From Effrenium voratum (lineage: Eukaryota; Sar; Dinophyceae; Suessiales; Symbiodiniaceae), in NCBI GenBank assembly GCA_963377175.1, contig CAUJNA010002968.1, positions 393,501 through 457,500 on the forward strand: a stretch of DNA of 64,000 nucleotides. Direction: 5' to 3'. The translations under genes were made by a program, and so were the position numbers. The notes under the pieces are model-generated. The model was given only the letters and a program-made list of their open reading frames with translations. It was not told the origin of the DNA and made no database searches. Below, piece by piece: positions 47,255-56,767 of this stretch (positions are counted from its first letter, which is position 1; every line of letters starts with the position of its first letter).

Positions 47255-49455
47255 GTGGTCGCCCTGAATCTCAATCTCGACGAGAACCTGATGGCCTGCT
47301 GGTGGACACTGTTGTGGAAGTTTGGAGAGCGCAGTGTGTGAGTACGTGCTGAGAGCGAATGCAGCGAGGTAGCGAATGCAGCGAGACTGCAATGCGCAGA
47401 ACACCCCCCGCCTGCCTCCGCAGCGCTTTTGTTCTCGCTCTCTCTTTGCGCCGCGGCCACCATCCTGCGGCAGCCATACGCCGCACTGTGGCCAGCGCTA
47501 GTAGCGTGCGCGTTTCTGCGTTGGAGGAGAAGCGCACCCCTGCCGTTCCAGCTGTGCGGTCTGATGCGTGGATCGTAGTGGCACGCGGGCTGCGCACGCC
47601 GAAGCTGTCAATCATTGATGGTCAGTCTGCTGGCTGGAAGGCCTCGGCTGCGGGATGTCTTCAACACACTGGCGCTGTGTGTCTGCTGGCAAAGACTCCC
47701 AGTCGTCCGGCAGACTGGTAAGCCACTTTGGTGGCTCCCGGTGATGCCTTTGAAGCCGCTTGTTGATCTTGGACCAACGCTGCGTCAAAGTTTGCGCACG
47801 GATGCGCATACTGCACGCATCTGCACACGGAAGCGCAGGCCGAGAGCTGCAAATATAAATAAGTATATCCAAAAGCGCCGCTCGGCGTGCACAAGCCCAA
47901 GGAAAAAACGCGAGTCAACATGCGCTCTGCCCTTGCCCGCACGGAGGCCATTCTCCGCAGCGCCCGCCAGTCCGACGCGAAGAGGGACCTAGCCGGCCGT
48001 AGTCTTGCGCTGCCCTGCAAAGCTTCGGCGCCGAGGCGGCCGTAGGGCGTGTGCTATATAGCCTGGCGCTCTTGCGTGGAAAAGCCAGTCACTCTGGCGC
48101 AAGCTCGGCGACCAATGGGTCCACCTCTTCTTCCTGCTCGGCCGGGGTTCATGACAGAAGCGTGACCAGAGCCTGCCTGAATGTGCTCCGCACGCCCGGC
48201 AGGCTCTTGCTCTTGCATCTGCTGGAGGCTTCGAGCCATTGCGTTGACTGCTGTTTTGGCCTTGGGATCGACCCAGCACCCGACATAAATCAATGTAGAG
48301 ACGAACCGCCGTGCGAGCAAACGCTACGCGCTTGCCTAGATTTGGAGCCTTGAGCAGATGTTTCCTGAAGCTGCGGTGTGCAAAAACAAGGAGACCTGTA
48401 TAAGTTGAACTTAGGTCGTTTCTATCTTGTTTTGATTGAACTACTGCTAAGTCGGGTAAATCGACCCTCACTAACTGACTTCAATTATCTTAGGGCCACC
48501 CTTACCTAACTTATAACCTCAGTTACGCAACTTGCAACTTATGTTGTAACTAGTGGACCTTAACTTGAGGAAGTCCGTCGAGTACTCTGCGCAAAATGAT
48601 AAATTACCCACGTCAAGACCGAGCCCAACTCTGACAATTCTCCTAACTAGTTGCCGATACTTCTTCCAACGAAACAGCTCGTACCCAGCAAATGTCAGCT
48701 CGGCGGTACTGCTACTGCGCACATTTCGGTATGTATTGTCTTGATGCGCCCGGGCCAGGAAGTTGGCATTGTGAGTATGGATCGCAGGTATGGCTTGGGG
48801 TATGATTGGAGGGTGTGGTTCGGGGCATGGCTCGCGGCTCTGAACTCTTGCTTTGTGGCCTTGCACGCTGCAATTCTCGCTTACGCTGGCAAGCAGATAG
48901 CCGCAAGAAACCCAACTGCTCAGTTGCCACAGCTAGCCTCTGACGCTGCCAAGAACGGGGTGAACTAAACAGCTGCGACAGGCTAAACAGCCGTGGCACA
49001 CCGAAGCCCGCCTCACCAGGCGCCAAGACTTGCTCTGCGGACCCGCAAACACTTGGCAGCTCAGACGCAGGCCAAGCCCTAAGAGATGCAACACGCCCGC
49101 CACGCTCCGTGGGCAAGCCACAGGGACCCTCATCGGATTTTCACGCAGGAAGGGGCTTCAGCGCGCAAAACCTCAAGCAGCAACAGAAAAGCAGCCGCGA
49201 CACTTGGGCTTCACTCGCTCGGGCCCGAGCTTTCAGGCTTCAGCAAGAAGACACGCGCCGCCTAAAAGATTGCGGGTGCGCGCTTTGCTTTTGCGTGTGG
49301 TTTTCGTTTTGCAGTTCCTCCTTGCCGGCCCCAGGGCTTCCTTCCAGGCGCTGACAAGAACTTGCTTGCTTTGGCACGCCCGCCAATGAAAGGATGGCTT
49401 CTTGCAACGCTCCCCGACTTCACAAGCAGAGCGAGACAATTCACTCCAGCTCACA
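47255..49455. other. Unrecognised region, with possible small coding pieces
   Basis: Minus frame 47872-47612 contains LTQRWSKINKRLQRHHREPP and WLTSLPDDWESLPADTQRQ, with protein-like composition, and lies upstream of the gag-like remnant, so it may belong to it. Plus frame 48651-48968 ends with VWFGAWLAALNSCFVALHAA (a possible membrane segment). Minus frame 48320-48054 contains KTAVNAMARSLQQMQEQEP. None is recognised. A GGTATGG/GGGGTATGA motif cluster is at about 48786-48835. Confidence 0.3.
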
Positions 49456-49462
49456 AGGATTC

Positions 49463-50001
49463 GAAGCTTCGCGGTCCTTTGTTTGTACTGGCTTCTGAAG
49501 AACTGGGCCCTGTAGCTTCACCATTGCTGCCCAGAGCGCGAGAGGCTCTTGGTTGCAGATGGTTGCGAAACGGTATGACTCGGGGTGTGAATCGGGTGTG
49601 GGTCGGGGGTATAAATCGCAGGGAAGATTTTTGCTAACGGAAAGACACAAAACGGGCATGGACGAGAAAGCTTGCAATCGTACGGCGCAGCTGCAAGCGG
49701 CAGCGCCCTTGCTCTTGGAACATGGTATGTGTACTGTCGCTCCGGCGCGGGTCGAAAAATTGACCAAGGAGGCTTGAAAACTCTGCGACGGACATCTCGC
49801 CCTTCCTGCTATGCGGTTGAGGGTTTGGCCACGGGACCAGACCTTTGCCGACTTTGCGCGGGTCGACGCTGCGCGGGTCGACACCCTCTGCTCCATTGCT
49901 CCGCGTGGCGCGAGGGCGCAAGTCCACCCCTTGACGCAGCAGCGAAAGCGCATCTGGGACAAACAGTCGCGGGAGCCATGCAATTACGCGAGTGTCGCAC
50001 C
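49463..50001 (+). repeat. Left flanking direct repeat of the LINE
   Basis: 539 bp from GAAGCTTCGCGGTCC to ACGCGAGTGTCGCACC. It matches 56768-57276 almost base for base; the differences are two insertions here (about 20 bp near 49680 and 10 bp near 49729), one extra A near 49947, and a few substitutions. It touches the LINE's 3' tail without any spacer. It contains GGGGGTATAAATCG and GGTATGACTCGGGGTG words. Confidence 0.9.
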
Positions 50002-50025
50002 TTTCCTTTCCTTTTCCTTTCCTTG
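50002..50025 (-). other. LINE 3' tail (GGAAA repeats)
   Basis: On the element strand the tail reads CAAGGAAAGGAAAAGGAAAG then GAAA, ending exactly at the flanking repeat. Non-LTR elements commonly end in poly-A or short simple repeats of this kind. Confidence 0.75.
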
Positions 50026-50089
50026 CACAATGAGTCCTGTCGGACGCAGCGTGTGCAGTGAATTAAGCCGGCGACCCCGAGTCAACCGG

Positions 50090-51060
50090 TCATCCCGCAA
50101 AGTCAGGACCTTGCTCCTCGGAGAGAACCATACTAGCATATTCAGCCAGCAGGCCTCCATCAAGCTCCCTGATTTCAGGGTCACTTGCTACACGGCTCAT
50201 GGCAGCATCATGAAAACTCAAGGCAAACCCACGGCACAACTGAGAGGGATACTCCTTAAGGCGTGCAGTATTGTACTGTCCCTGGGCATCCTTGCCGGTT
50301 GTTTTGCCTATGGCAGGCCTCTCTGAAACAGGAACCTGGGTTGAGTTGATGATACGCTCAAACTGCGGCAGGTTGCCTGTGAGGAGAGTAGTGGGCTTTT
50401 TGGCGCTTTGCCCCCAGTTCCATTGGGCTACACGATGTGCCTCGACCCCTACGAGCTTTTGCAGCCACAGTATGGATGGAAGCTGCCAAATCGAAGGGGC
50501 CTCCGGGCCGTCCAGATGAGCCGGGTGCTCAAGAATGAAAACACCACCATTGACAAACACGGCAAGAAGGACTAAGAGGCAATTCTGCAACAGCCGGTTG
50601 CCTATTTCAATTTGTCTGAGTTCCCGCTCAGTCACGCACGGCAGGGCCCATGGCTGAACACCAGACCGCAGCGGTCGTGGCGCATTGGGCCCGATGTATT
50701 GCTGCCTCGCACGTGACCACGTCTTGCAGGGCGGGCCACCCTGCAGTCCTAACAGCAGACCCTGATGGGCAAGACTGATGAGCTTTATGACGAGGTGGGG
50801 AGAGCCCAGGTCACACAACTTCTTATCATGAACAACATCCAGGCATATGACAAAAACCTCAAAATCAGTTTTCTGATTGAGTTCCTGAACATGGGCACGG
50901 AGGCTTCCCGGCCGATCCCTTCCCGAGAAAAGGCGCACAACAAAGAAAGTTTTCTGCCGCACTCGCAGCAATGCAGGGTGCCGCAAGAAAGCAAAGTTGG
51001 ACACATCAACCTTCGTCCTGCGGTCTACATCATGCTGTGCATCGAGCAATGACACATGCC
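50090..51060 (-). pseudogene. Cytosine-C5 methyltransferase-like domain at the LINE C-terminus
   Basis: The frame is open from 51247 to 50090. Residues 104-110 (about 50935) read VRLFSGR, in the place of the SAM-binding FxGxG motif I. Residues 170-178 (about 50740) read GGPPCKTWS, like the motif IV Pro-Cys loop whose Cys is the nucleophile in C5 methyltransferases. Residues 239-243 (about 50530) read LEHPA, where the family usually has ENV. Later, KKPTTLL and ARLKEYPSQLCRGFALS follow. Retrotransposons carrying cytosine methyltransferases are known from dinoflagellates; whether this domain is the same family or a different Rossmann enzyme cannot be settled by eye. The domain itself has no internal stop. 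It is out of frame with the zinc-finger part upstream. Confidence 0.6.
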
Positions 51061-51265
51061 AATCCGGGCTGTCAGGGTCTGCAGGCCCCTCATGCGTTTT
51101 CAAGCAAGGCTGGCGTACCCGTGCGTGCGGTCTGGCCGGCACGTCAGGCGAAGCACACTCATGCCAATCCGGGCTGTCAGGGTCTGCAGGCCCCTCATGC
51201 GTTTTCAAGCAAGGCTGGCGTACCCGTGCGTGCGGTCTGGCCGGCACGTCAGGCGAAGCGCACTC
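51056..51265 (-). repeat. In-frame 105-bp tandem duplication in the LINE ORF
   Basis: Two copies (51056-51160 and 51161-51265) differ by only a few bases. Each encodes 35 residues including PARPHARVRQPCLKTHEG and PADPDSPDWH. It lies between the zinc fingers and the methyltransferase-like domain. Because 105 is divisible by 3, the downstream frame is unaffected. Confidence 0.95.
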
Positions 51266-51903
51266 GAGCCCAGTCGGTTCAAGAGGGTCAAAATCAGTGG
51301 CATTGGACTCGCGCCTGTGGGGAGCCTGGGTCCTGCTAGGCGTATGGCCGGGACATTTTTGTGCCCATGGAACTTACTGCCTTGCTTGACATTGATGAAC
51401 TGACCAGGCTCAAGAGGCACGAGATATCTCTGCGAAAATTCTATGCATGGCCTGGTCCGGCGAAGGTGCATCTGAAGCCTATGAGTGGTGTGGAACTCAA
51501 CCATGCAAACAACGCAGTGCGTGGTATACGTGAAGGCTCTTACAGCTGCATGTTCACCATGGACTTTGAGTCGATGCAGTGAAAGGGATTGGTTGGTTTC
51601 GAAAACCTTCCCACACTGTTGGCATGGCAAGGCGGAACTGCTTTGCTGAGCAGGTCCTACCGGAGTGACAACAGCGACACCTGCGAGCTCAAGGAGGCCA
51701 CGCATTTTACGGGCGAAAACCTCCTGATCACTGGCGACTGCAACCCTCTTAGCAACGGCCTCGCAGCTTTGTTTGATGGCACGTCTCCAATCCTTGTCAT
51801 GTTGACCCGCAAATTGAGCTAGCTCAAGCCATCCATATGTCGCAGGCAAGTGCCGCAGTGCATCGTTGGCATAAAGGCGCCTGTGTGCAACATCTTGCTG
51901 CAC
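51255..51903 (-). pseudogene. LINE zinc-finger region (C2H2 and CCHC)
   Basis: The frame 51903-51205 encodes a helical segment (YGWLELAQFAGQHDKDWRRA) followed by LPCQQCGKVFETNQSLSLHR and its partner His, a C-x2-C-x12-H-x4-H finger (about 51640-51570). A second unit, CVVCMVEFHTTHRLQMH and a following Cys (about 51510-51450), fits C-x2-C-x12-H-x6-C. Such fingers near the C-terminus of LINE ORF2 proteins are thought to bind nucleic acid. The frame runs into the tandem duplication and stops; the downstream methyltransferase frame overlaps it by 43 bases in another phase. Confidence 0.65.
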
Positions 51904-51915
51904 TTTGGAGAGCCA

Positions 51916-52281
51916 TCAATGCTGCGAATGCTGGTCTTCATTGAGGAGCAACTGCATAAGAACGGATGGTCCCTCCTTCCAGATGTGCTGCAAGTGAAGT
52001 AGTCGCCTACGCCTGATTTGCCAAACACAGGGAACAGCTCTCGCCGCGGCAAGAGCAGCAGCATGCGTAAGGTGCTGCTCCGAATTGGATTGCATGCTTA
52101 CAGCAGCACGGATCGCCTGGCGATAGAACCCTTTCAGCTTCTTAAGGGCCATTTTGGAGAAGGTTGTCCAAACTTGCGAGCCATAGAATAGCTTCTGCAA
52201 GACAGTGGCGTCAAGAAGGGCAGCCTTTGAACTGGTGGCTACACCTCGATTGGTGAAGACTCCTCTAAGCAACGGAAGCAA
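51916..52281 (-). pseudogene. LINE post-RT (thumb/linker) region
   Basis: AALLDATVLQKLFYGSQVWT followed by LKKLKGFYRQAIRA corresponds to the conserved segment after the RT of LINEs (hydrophobic LLYGxxxW and a basic helix). It is shifted in frame relative to the RT. It continues with Ala- and Arg-rich sequence into the zinc-finger frame. Confidence 0.6.
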
Positions 52282-53120
52282 GGGCTATCCTTCGTTTGAC
52301 CTCATCGTCAAGGCACATGTCAGGGCACGTGACTGAGCCAAGGTGCTTATATTTGGGAACGATATTCAACTGGGCTTCCTCACCATCTTGTCCTATCACC
52401 TTCATGGTGGACCCAGCATGGATGTGCAGGTCAGTATTGGCCTGCTTGGACCCAGTTCCGACAAAACGGATGCTAGCCTCAGTTTTACCTTCCTGCAGGT
52501 TCAAGGACAGTCCTACTTCGGAGAAAGCATTGCCAATTATTTCAACTGCGTTCCGGAGGTTGGCAACAAGATGGTCATGGGACTCCGATTCTAGGCACAC
52601 CGCAACATCATCAACCCATGCTAAGACAGGGACAGCTTCAGGGGAGCTTCCTGCTTTGTGATGGAAATTCGTGGCGATGCCCCATGTACCAAGATCGTGA
52701 GTGATGCTTCTAAGTACTCGTGCAATGGTCAAGTTGAAGACAACATCAGCTAGGGGGGTGCCCGGTCGGGATCCCAACTCAGTTATTACAACTCAGCTAC
52801 TACCAGGGTCACTTACCCACGTGCCACGCATCATGTCCTGGAGCTGGCCAAGCACTATTGGCGGAACAGCGTCCAAAGCAGCATCGGGCTTGTCATGTAC
52901 AAGGCTGAGGACAACGTCCTTTACATGAGAAGGGAGGTCAAGTCTCTCAACAACATTGAGGAAGGAGTCGTTATGCCTGTATGGTCCAACACCGGCCTCA
53001 CAGCGGCTCACGAAGAACCTTGTAAAAGGCGGATTCTACATCAACGTACAGAATGGCACTTGACCTTGCACGGGCATGAGCCTGACTCAGAAAAGCCCTA
53101 ACAGCATGATTCAAAAAGAC
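52265..53120 (-). pseudogene. LINE reverse transcriptase
   Basis: The catalytic motifs are preserved across three frames. SSAILYVDVESAFYKVLRE (about 53062-53005) is motif A with Asp and the SAFYKV signature. ERLDLPSHVKDVVLSLVHDK (frame 53011-52793) is the region between A and B. GSRPGTPLADVVFNLTIAR (about 52774) is motif B, and VLAWVDDVAVCLES (about 52625) is motif C with the two catalytic Asp residues. A stop near 52995 and another near 52793 separate the frames. KYKHLGSV (about 52325) is the typical motif E-type segment (YLG). The enzyme would perform target-primed reverse transcription. Confidence 0.85.
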
Positions 53121-53759
53121 AGGCTGGGCACCACGAACTGAGACAATGAGGGCAGGTCACACAGTTTGACCCTAGACCCTGGGCATTGTACAAAGGGCTG
53201 GTAATCCTGAATTACCTGCGCTTGCACTTCCTGGGGGTGTGCTGAGGCTTCCTCCCTCAATTTCGGCAAAGAACGAGAGTGCCTCGTCAAGCACTTTGGT
53301 GCACGGAAGGATTCTAGCCCTGGCTCTTGCTCCAGCACGTGGCAAGACAGGCCGGAGTTGCTGCCACAAGGCATTGGGACCTCCATGGGCTACTGCAGCT
53401 TGGGCCGCATTGGCAACACTTTCAATGTACTGTATCTTACTTTGCTTGAGGGCAGGTCGCATGAGCTTGATGGTGCTTCGATAGGGGCCCAGCAACATCC
53501 TGACCACTCCATTGCTTGAAGCAGTGCCATAGCATGTAAAAGCGGAGCTGCTTGCGTGCCCAGAACAGGGCATTCTTCGCCTGCTTTTTGGCTTGGAGGA
53601 GCGCCCATACTTCTGGGCTGGTGTACGGCTTTTTGGGCTGTGGAACGTGCGGCATGGTCGCCTGAGCAGCATCATGAAGGGGTCCCTCGATGTAATTGGC
53701 ATGTGTATGCGGGTCAACATTGCTGTTGCCTTTGGGCGCACTCCTCCACACGGGACACA
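53121..53759 (-). pseudogene. LINE linker between endonuclease and RT
   Basis: Two frames with helical, basic composition: KKQAKNALFWARKQLRFYML (about 53590) and KQSKIQYIESVANAAQAAVA then NALWQQLRPVLPRAG (about 53450-53350). Such linkers join EN and RT in many LINEs. A frame change lies near 53530. Confidence 0.6.
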
Positions 53760-54563
53760 GCAAGCTGTCTCGGCAGCCAGGGGCGCAAAAACTCACCACA
53801 GCAACCAAATGGTCAGGCTGAGCATGCTGAATGTCAATGTCATCAGCTGCATGGGATTCGATGCGGCTATACTGGAGGGATTGAGGCAGGCCTACATAAT
53901 CGATGCGTCGTGGCTTAAGCCGTTCACGTATTGGGATCCCCGTAGTGGTACTCACTAAGAGTCGAAGGCAGAAACAGGCCATGCCTCTCAAGGGGGGTAT
54001 CATCCTGACCTTGATGGATTCCAATAGCATCGGCTAACAAAAAGAGCGGCCAGCTTGGGTCATACGGCATGATAGCCTTTGCGATAGCATCCCAATGTGC
54101 TTGGTACACAGTGTCCTCAACGTCTTGGATGGGCGCATGAGTTACTACTATGAGGGCCTTAAAATGCTCAGCCTTAACTCTGACAATCAGATGGTGCGGT
54201 GTCGAAAGCACTACACGGAATTGCTCAGCCCGGAAGACGAGCTCCCGCCCATCAGACGTCTGCCCATATGGCAGGTTGAGACTCACCCACAAGCCGACTC
54301 CTCCCTGCCCATGGATGGGCAGCAGTGTGGATCCGGAGCCAGCCATTGACACTGATGCAGCGCTCGTGCCTAGAACGTGTTTCCTGCAGTCCAACAACAT
54401 GCAATTGTGCATCGCGAAATTGCTGCATTAACCACTCTTCTCTTGGGTTGGTGGGGGGTTCAGGCCTGGGCGCATGCTTCTTGCTAGCTTTTTGGAAAAA
54501 GGCTGGCTTGAGCGTTGCAACTGGCTGTGGCCATGCGCAGGCTGACACTCGGCTGGTCATCAT
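53760..54563 (-). pseudogene. LINE EEP (APE-type) endonuclease
   Basis: HVVGLQETRSRH (frame 54563-54252, about 54400) is the catalytic-Glu motif. The next frame (54412-53924) has GQGGVGLWVS, VVTHAPIQD (His motif) and PLFLLADAIGI where relatives have a GDAN motif, so the Asp-Asn pair appears damaged. The last frame has RRIDYVGLP (about 53910) and PDHLVAVV (about 53780), the terminal Asp-His pair. The domain nicks target DNA to prime reverse transcription. Two frameshifts and the altered GDAN site argue against activity. Confidence 0.8.
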
Positions 54564-54764
54564 GTGAGTGACGCAGGCTGTGCGTAGCTCGATTGCTTAA
54601 CATGCAGTGAGGAGTTGACTATGACGGACAGGAGTGATCCCATGCAGCGAACAGCTGAGCCATCAAATTCAGCAAGTGGCCAAGCACCATGATGCTTTGC
54701 AGTGGATGTGGCTCGTGCATAAAGCCATGAGTAAGGACGTGAAGTACCCAAGCTTATCTGAAGA

Positions 54765-55145
54765 TCAGCAATCAATGTTGGCACCCTGCCTCAGCGGGTC
54801 TCCGCTATGCGCTTTAACATGTGTGTATTTTGGAACGCACATATTTTCCAGCAATTGGAAAATTCCCCGCATGGCCAACTGATTGGGTTTACCAAGACTG
54901 CTAGCGCAAGACCCTTGGCTATTTCTTCCAGCATTGAGGGAGTCATAGCAAAATTCGACCTGCAGATTGGGGTTGAACTGACCTAAACGCAAATGCGAGT
55001 GATCATGGGGCATGGGCGCCCGGGCACACTTGGGCTCAGCATGATCCAGTGTGCGACTCCACATATAGATGCGCTCGCTTTGCATGACCAATTCAGTGCC
55101 TTGCGGCAGCACTATGCACTCCACATTGCGCATGGGTGACCTAGA
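54765..55145 (-). pseudogene. LINE RNase H, placed before the endonuclease
   Basis: The last 125 codons of the minus frame 56540-54765 read EFCYDSLNAGRNSQGSCAS, LAMRGIFQLLENMCV and YTHVKAHSGDPLRQGANIDC. The pattern YDS..., then VKAHSGDPxNxxAD, is that of a ribonuclease H end, with the last Asn/Asp here changed to GAN. The domain sits between ORF1 and the endonuclease, unlike most LINEs where RNase H follows RT. I recall the same order in dinoflagellate LINE proteins. The frame upstream of this segment is a shadow of ORF1. Confidence 0.55.
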
Positions 55146-55231
55146 TCGGCTGGGTCTCATGGCTCTTTGCAGGGCTTGGGTTGACACACAGCGGAAGTGC
55201 AGGCTTGGGCTTTTCAGGTGCTGTGGCCTTC

Positions 55232-56540
55232 TCACAGCACGCTGGAATTGAGCTTCCCCTGTTTGGGGCAGCCCTCCTCGCCCTCGGCATCTTCGCTCAG
55301 GGGTTGAAACCGGTTGCTGTTGTTGCTGCGGCTTCGCTCTCGGCCTGGAAATTGCAGCTGGCTGTTTGGTTTGGGCTTTTTGGGCTTGGGCTCTTTGGGA
55401 TTGCATGTCCGGCTGGTTCTTCGCGGCTGTTTCTCTGGCTGACACTCCATTGTCGTTTCCTCGGCAGGGATGGTATCCGGTGGCGAGGTTGGCGTCTGGA
55501 TTAGGTCTTGCGAGACAGCTTGTTCTGTTGCGCTGGGTGCAGGTGGGGGCTTGAACTCGGGCATGTCGATTACCACTTGGCTGTCGCTGGTATCGGAGCC
55601 TTGCCCAGGCCAGTTGGTCTGGTTGCAGGCATTTTCGCGGCTGAGGGCTGCCAGTTGGGCAAGCGCCTCCATTTCTTCGCGCTGTGCAGACTGCAAGGCC
55701 GTTGTCCACGCAGCGTGTGATTCGTTGTATTCGTCTTTTTTGGTCAGGAACTGCTCTTTCATGGCTTTTGTGAACTTGAGCCATTCGTCTTCGAGCTGTT
55801 CGATGACATCTGTGGCTTTCTGTTTCATTTTCTGTGCCTTTGCAAGGCTGCGTGCTGTGCGATGTATGTCGGCTGGAGTTGACTTGGCGGCCGGCTCGCC
55901 ATCGATCAACTTCTGCAGAACAGGTGGCAGGATGATTTCCGAACCAATCTGCTGCAGTGCTTTGATCACCTCGTTCTTGGCTGTAGCAAGAATTGGGTCT
56001 TCGCTTGCGATGGCGGTTTTGGGCTCCATGATATCCTGATCGATTTTGTTGTCGCCAGGTGCAGTGATCTGGTCCCAGCTCATCATGGATCTGGGAGAAA
56101 GGTTGCTGCTGTGTCGGCTGGATTCCGGTGCAAAGGGTTCTTCTTTTGCCGGGGTGACATACGGGGCTGGAGCAGTGTCGGCTGCTGGCACTGGTTTGCC
56201 ACTCTTGGCTGGCGGTGCATGAAAGACCGGGCATGCTTCGCTGGTTGGCGCAGCTTTTCTTTTGGGAGTTGATCTCCTTGGCGGTCGCGCATTGCCACTG
56301 TTGGTTTTGGTCTTGCCTTTGCCTTTGCCTTTTCCTTTGCTGTGGGATCTGTGCTTGTTGGCTCCATTGTCCTGATAGGTTTCTGGGTAAGGCAGCTGCT
56401 TGCCAGTGTTGTCCACAACTGGAACAAAAAGCAGCATGCCATGCATTGACCACCCAGCAAAAGGCGCACTGCCATTTTGACATCTCAGGGTTCCAGGAGT
56501 GATGAGACCGTAGAACACGTTGGGCTGAGGCAAATCTCAA
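55232..56540 (-). pseudogene. LINE ORF1: RanBP2-type zinc finger and coiled coil
   Basis: The N-terminus (frame 56540, residues 22-42) reads KWQCAFCWVVNAWHAAFCSS then C, exactly W-x-C-x2-C-x3-N-x6-C-x2-C, the RanBP2-type zinc finger that often binds RNA. The rest is in the frame 56533-55232: a basic Ser/Gly/Lys stretch (KHRSHSKGKGKGKGKTKTN), a Pro/Ala linker, then about 100 residues of likely coiled coil (LAKAQKMKQKATDVIEQLED and EMEALAQLAALSREN), and a Pro/Ser-rich tail ending at 55232. A frameshift near 56420 separates the finger from the rest. ORF1 proteins of LINEs bind the RNA in the particle; this role is inferred. Confidence 0.65.
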
Positions 56541-56737
56541 AGGTTGACTGCAAACGTACCCCCGTTTGACTGGCCTGAGAAAAAAAGCTTAGCTTTGCAA
56601 CGTGTCCTCCTGAGTCGTCGGTGCCAAGCAGGTTCAGAACGCCGAAGGGCCGTGGCAGATCAGCGAGTGAAGAGATGGCACTTCACGAGGGGTAATGGCT
56701 GAAGCACTACCCTCTCTTGGGTCTTAGCTAGGGGCAA

Positions 56738-56753
56738 TGAGCCAAAACGCCTA
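56738..56753 (-). promoter_or_regulatory. Spliced-leader-like sequence at the LINE 5' end
   Basis: On the element strand TAGGCGTTTTGGCTCA matches the dinoflagellate spliced leader segment TAGCCATTTTGGCTCA at 14 of 16 positions without gaps. It lies 14 bases inside the boundary with the flanking repeat, where a reverse-transcribed trans-spliced mRNA would carry it. This is suggestive, not proof. Confidence 0.5.
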
Positions 56754-56767
56754 AGCGGTCCTTTGAA

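Larger units (their letters stand above)
50002..56767 (-). mobile_element. Dinoflagellate-type LINE with methyltransferase-like C-terminus
   Basis: A 6.77-kb non-LTR retrotransposon on the minus strand. Order from its 5' end: spliced-leader-like sequence (56753-56738), ORF1 with RanBP2-type zinc finger and coiled coil (56540-55232), RNase H (55145-54765), EEP endonuclease (54563-53760), reverse transcriptase (53120-52265), post-RT region (52281-51916), two zinc fingers (51903-51255), methyltransferase-like domain (51060-50090), short 3' UTR and GGAAA-type tail (50025-50002). Direct repeats of about 0.5 kb abut both ends. At least seven frame changes break the coding region, so this copy is likely immobile. 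It is otherwise close to full length, which is useful for defining the family. Confidence 0.8.

Noticed and set aside
54765..56420. The full 591-codon minus frame as a single LINE protein
   Set aside because: Only its first 45 and last 125 codons show domains; the middle is a Gln/Arg-rich shadow of the real ORF1 frame.
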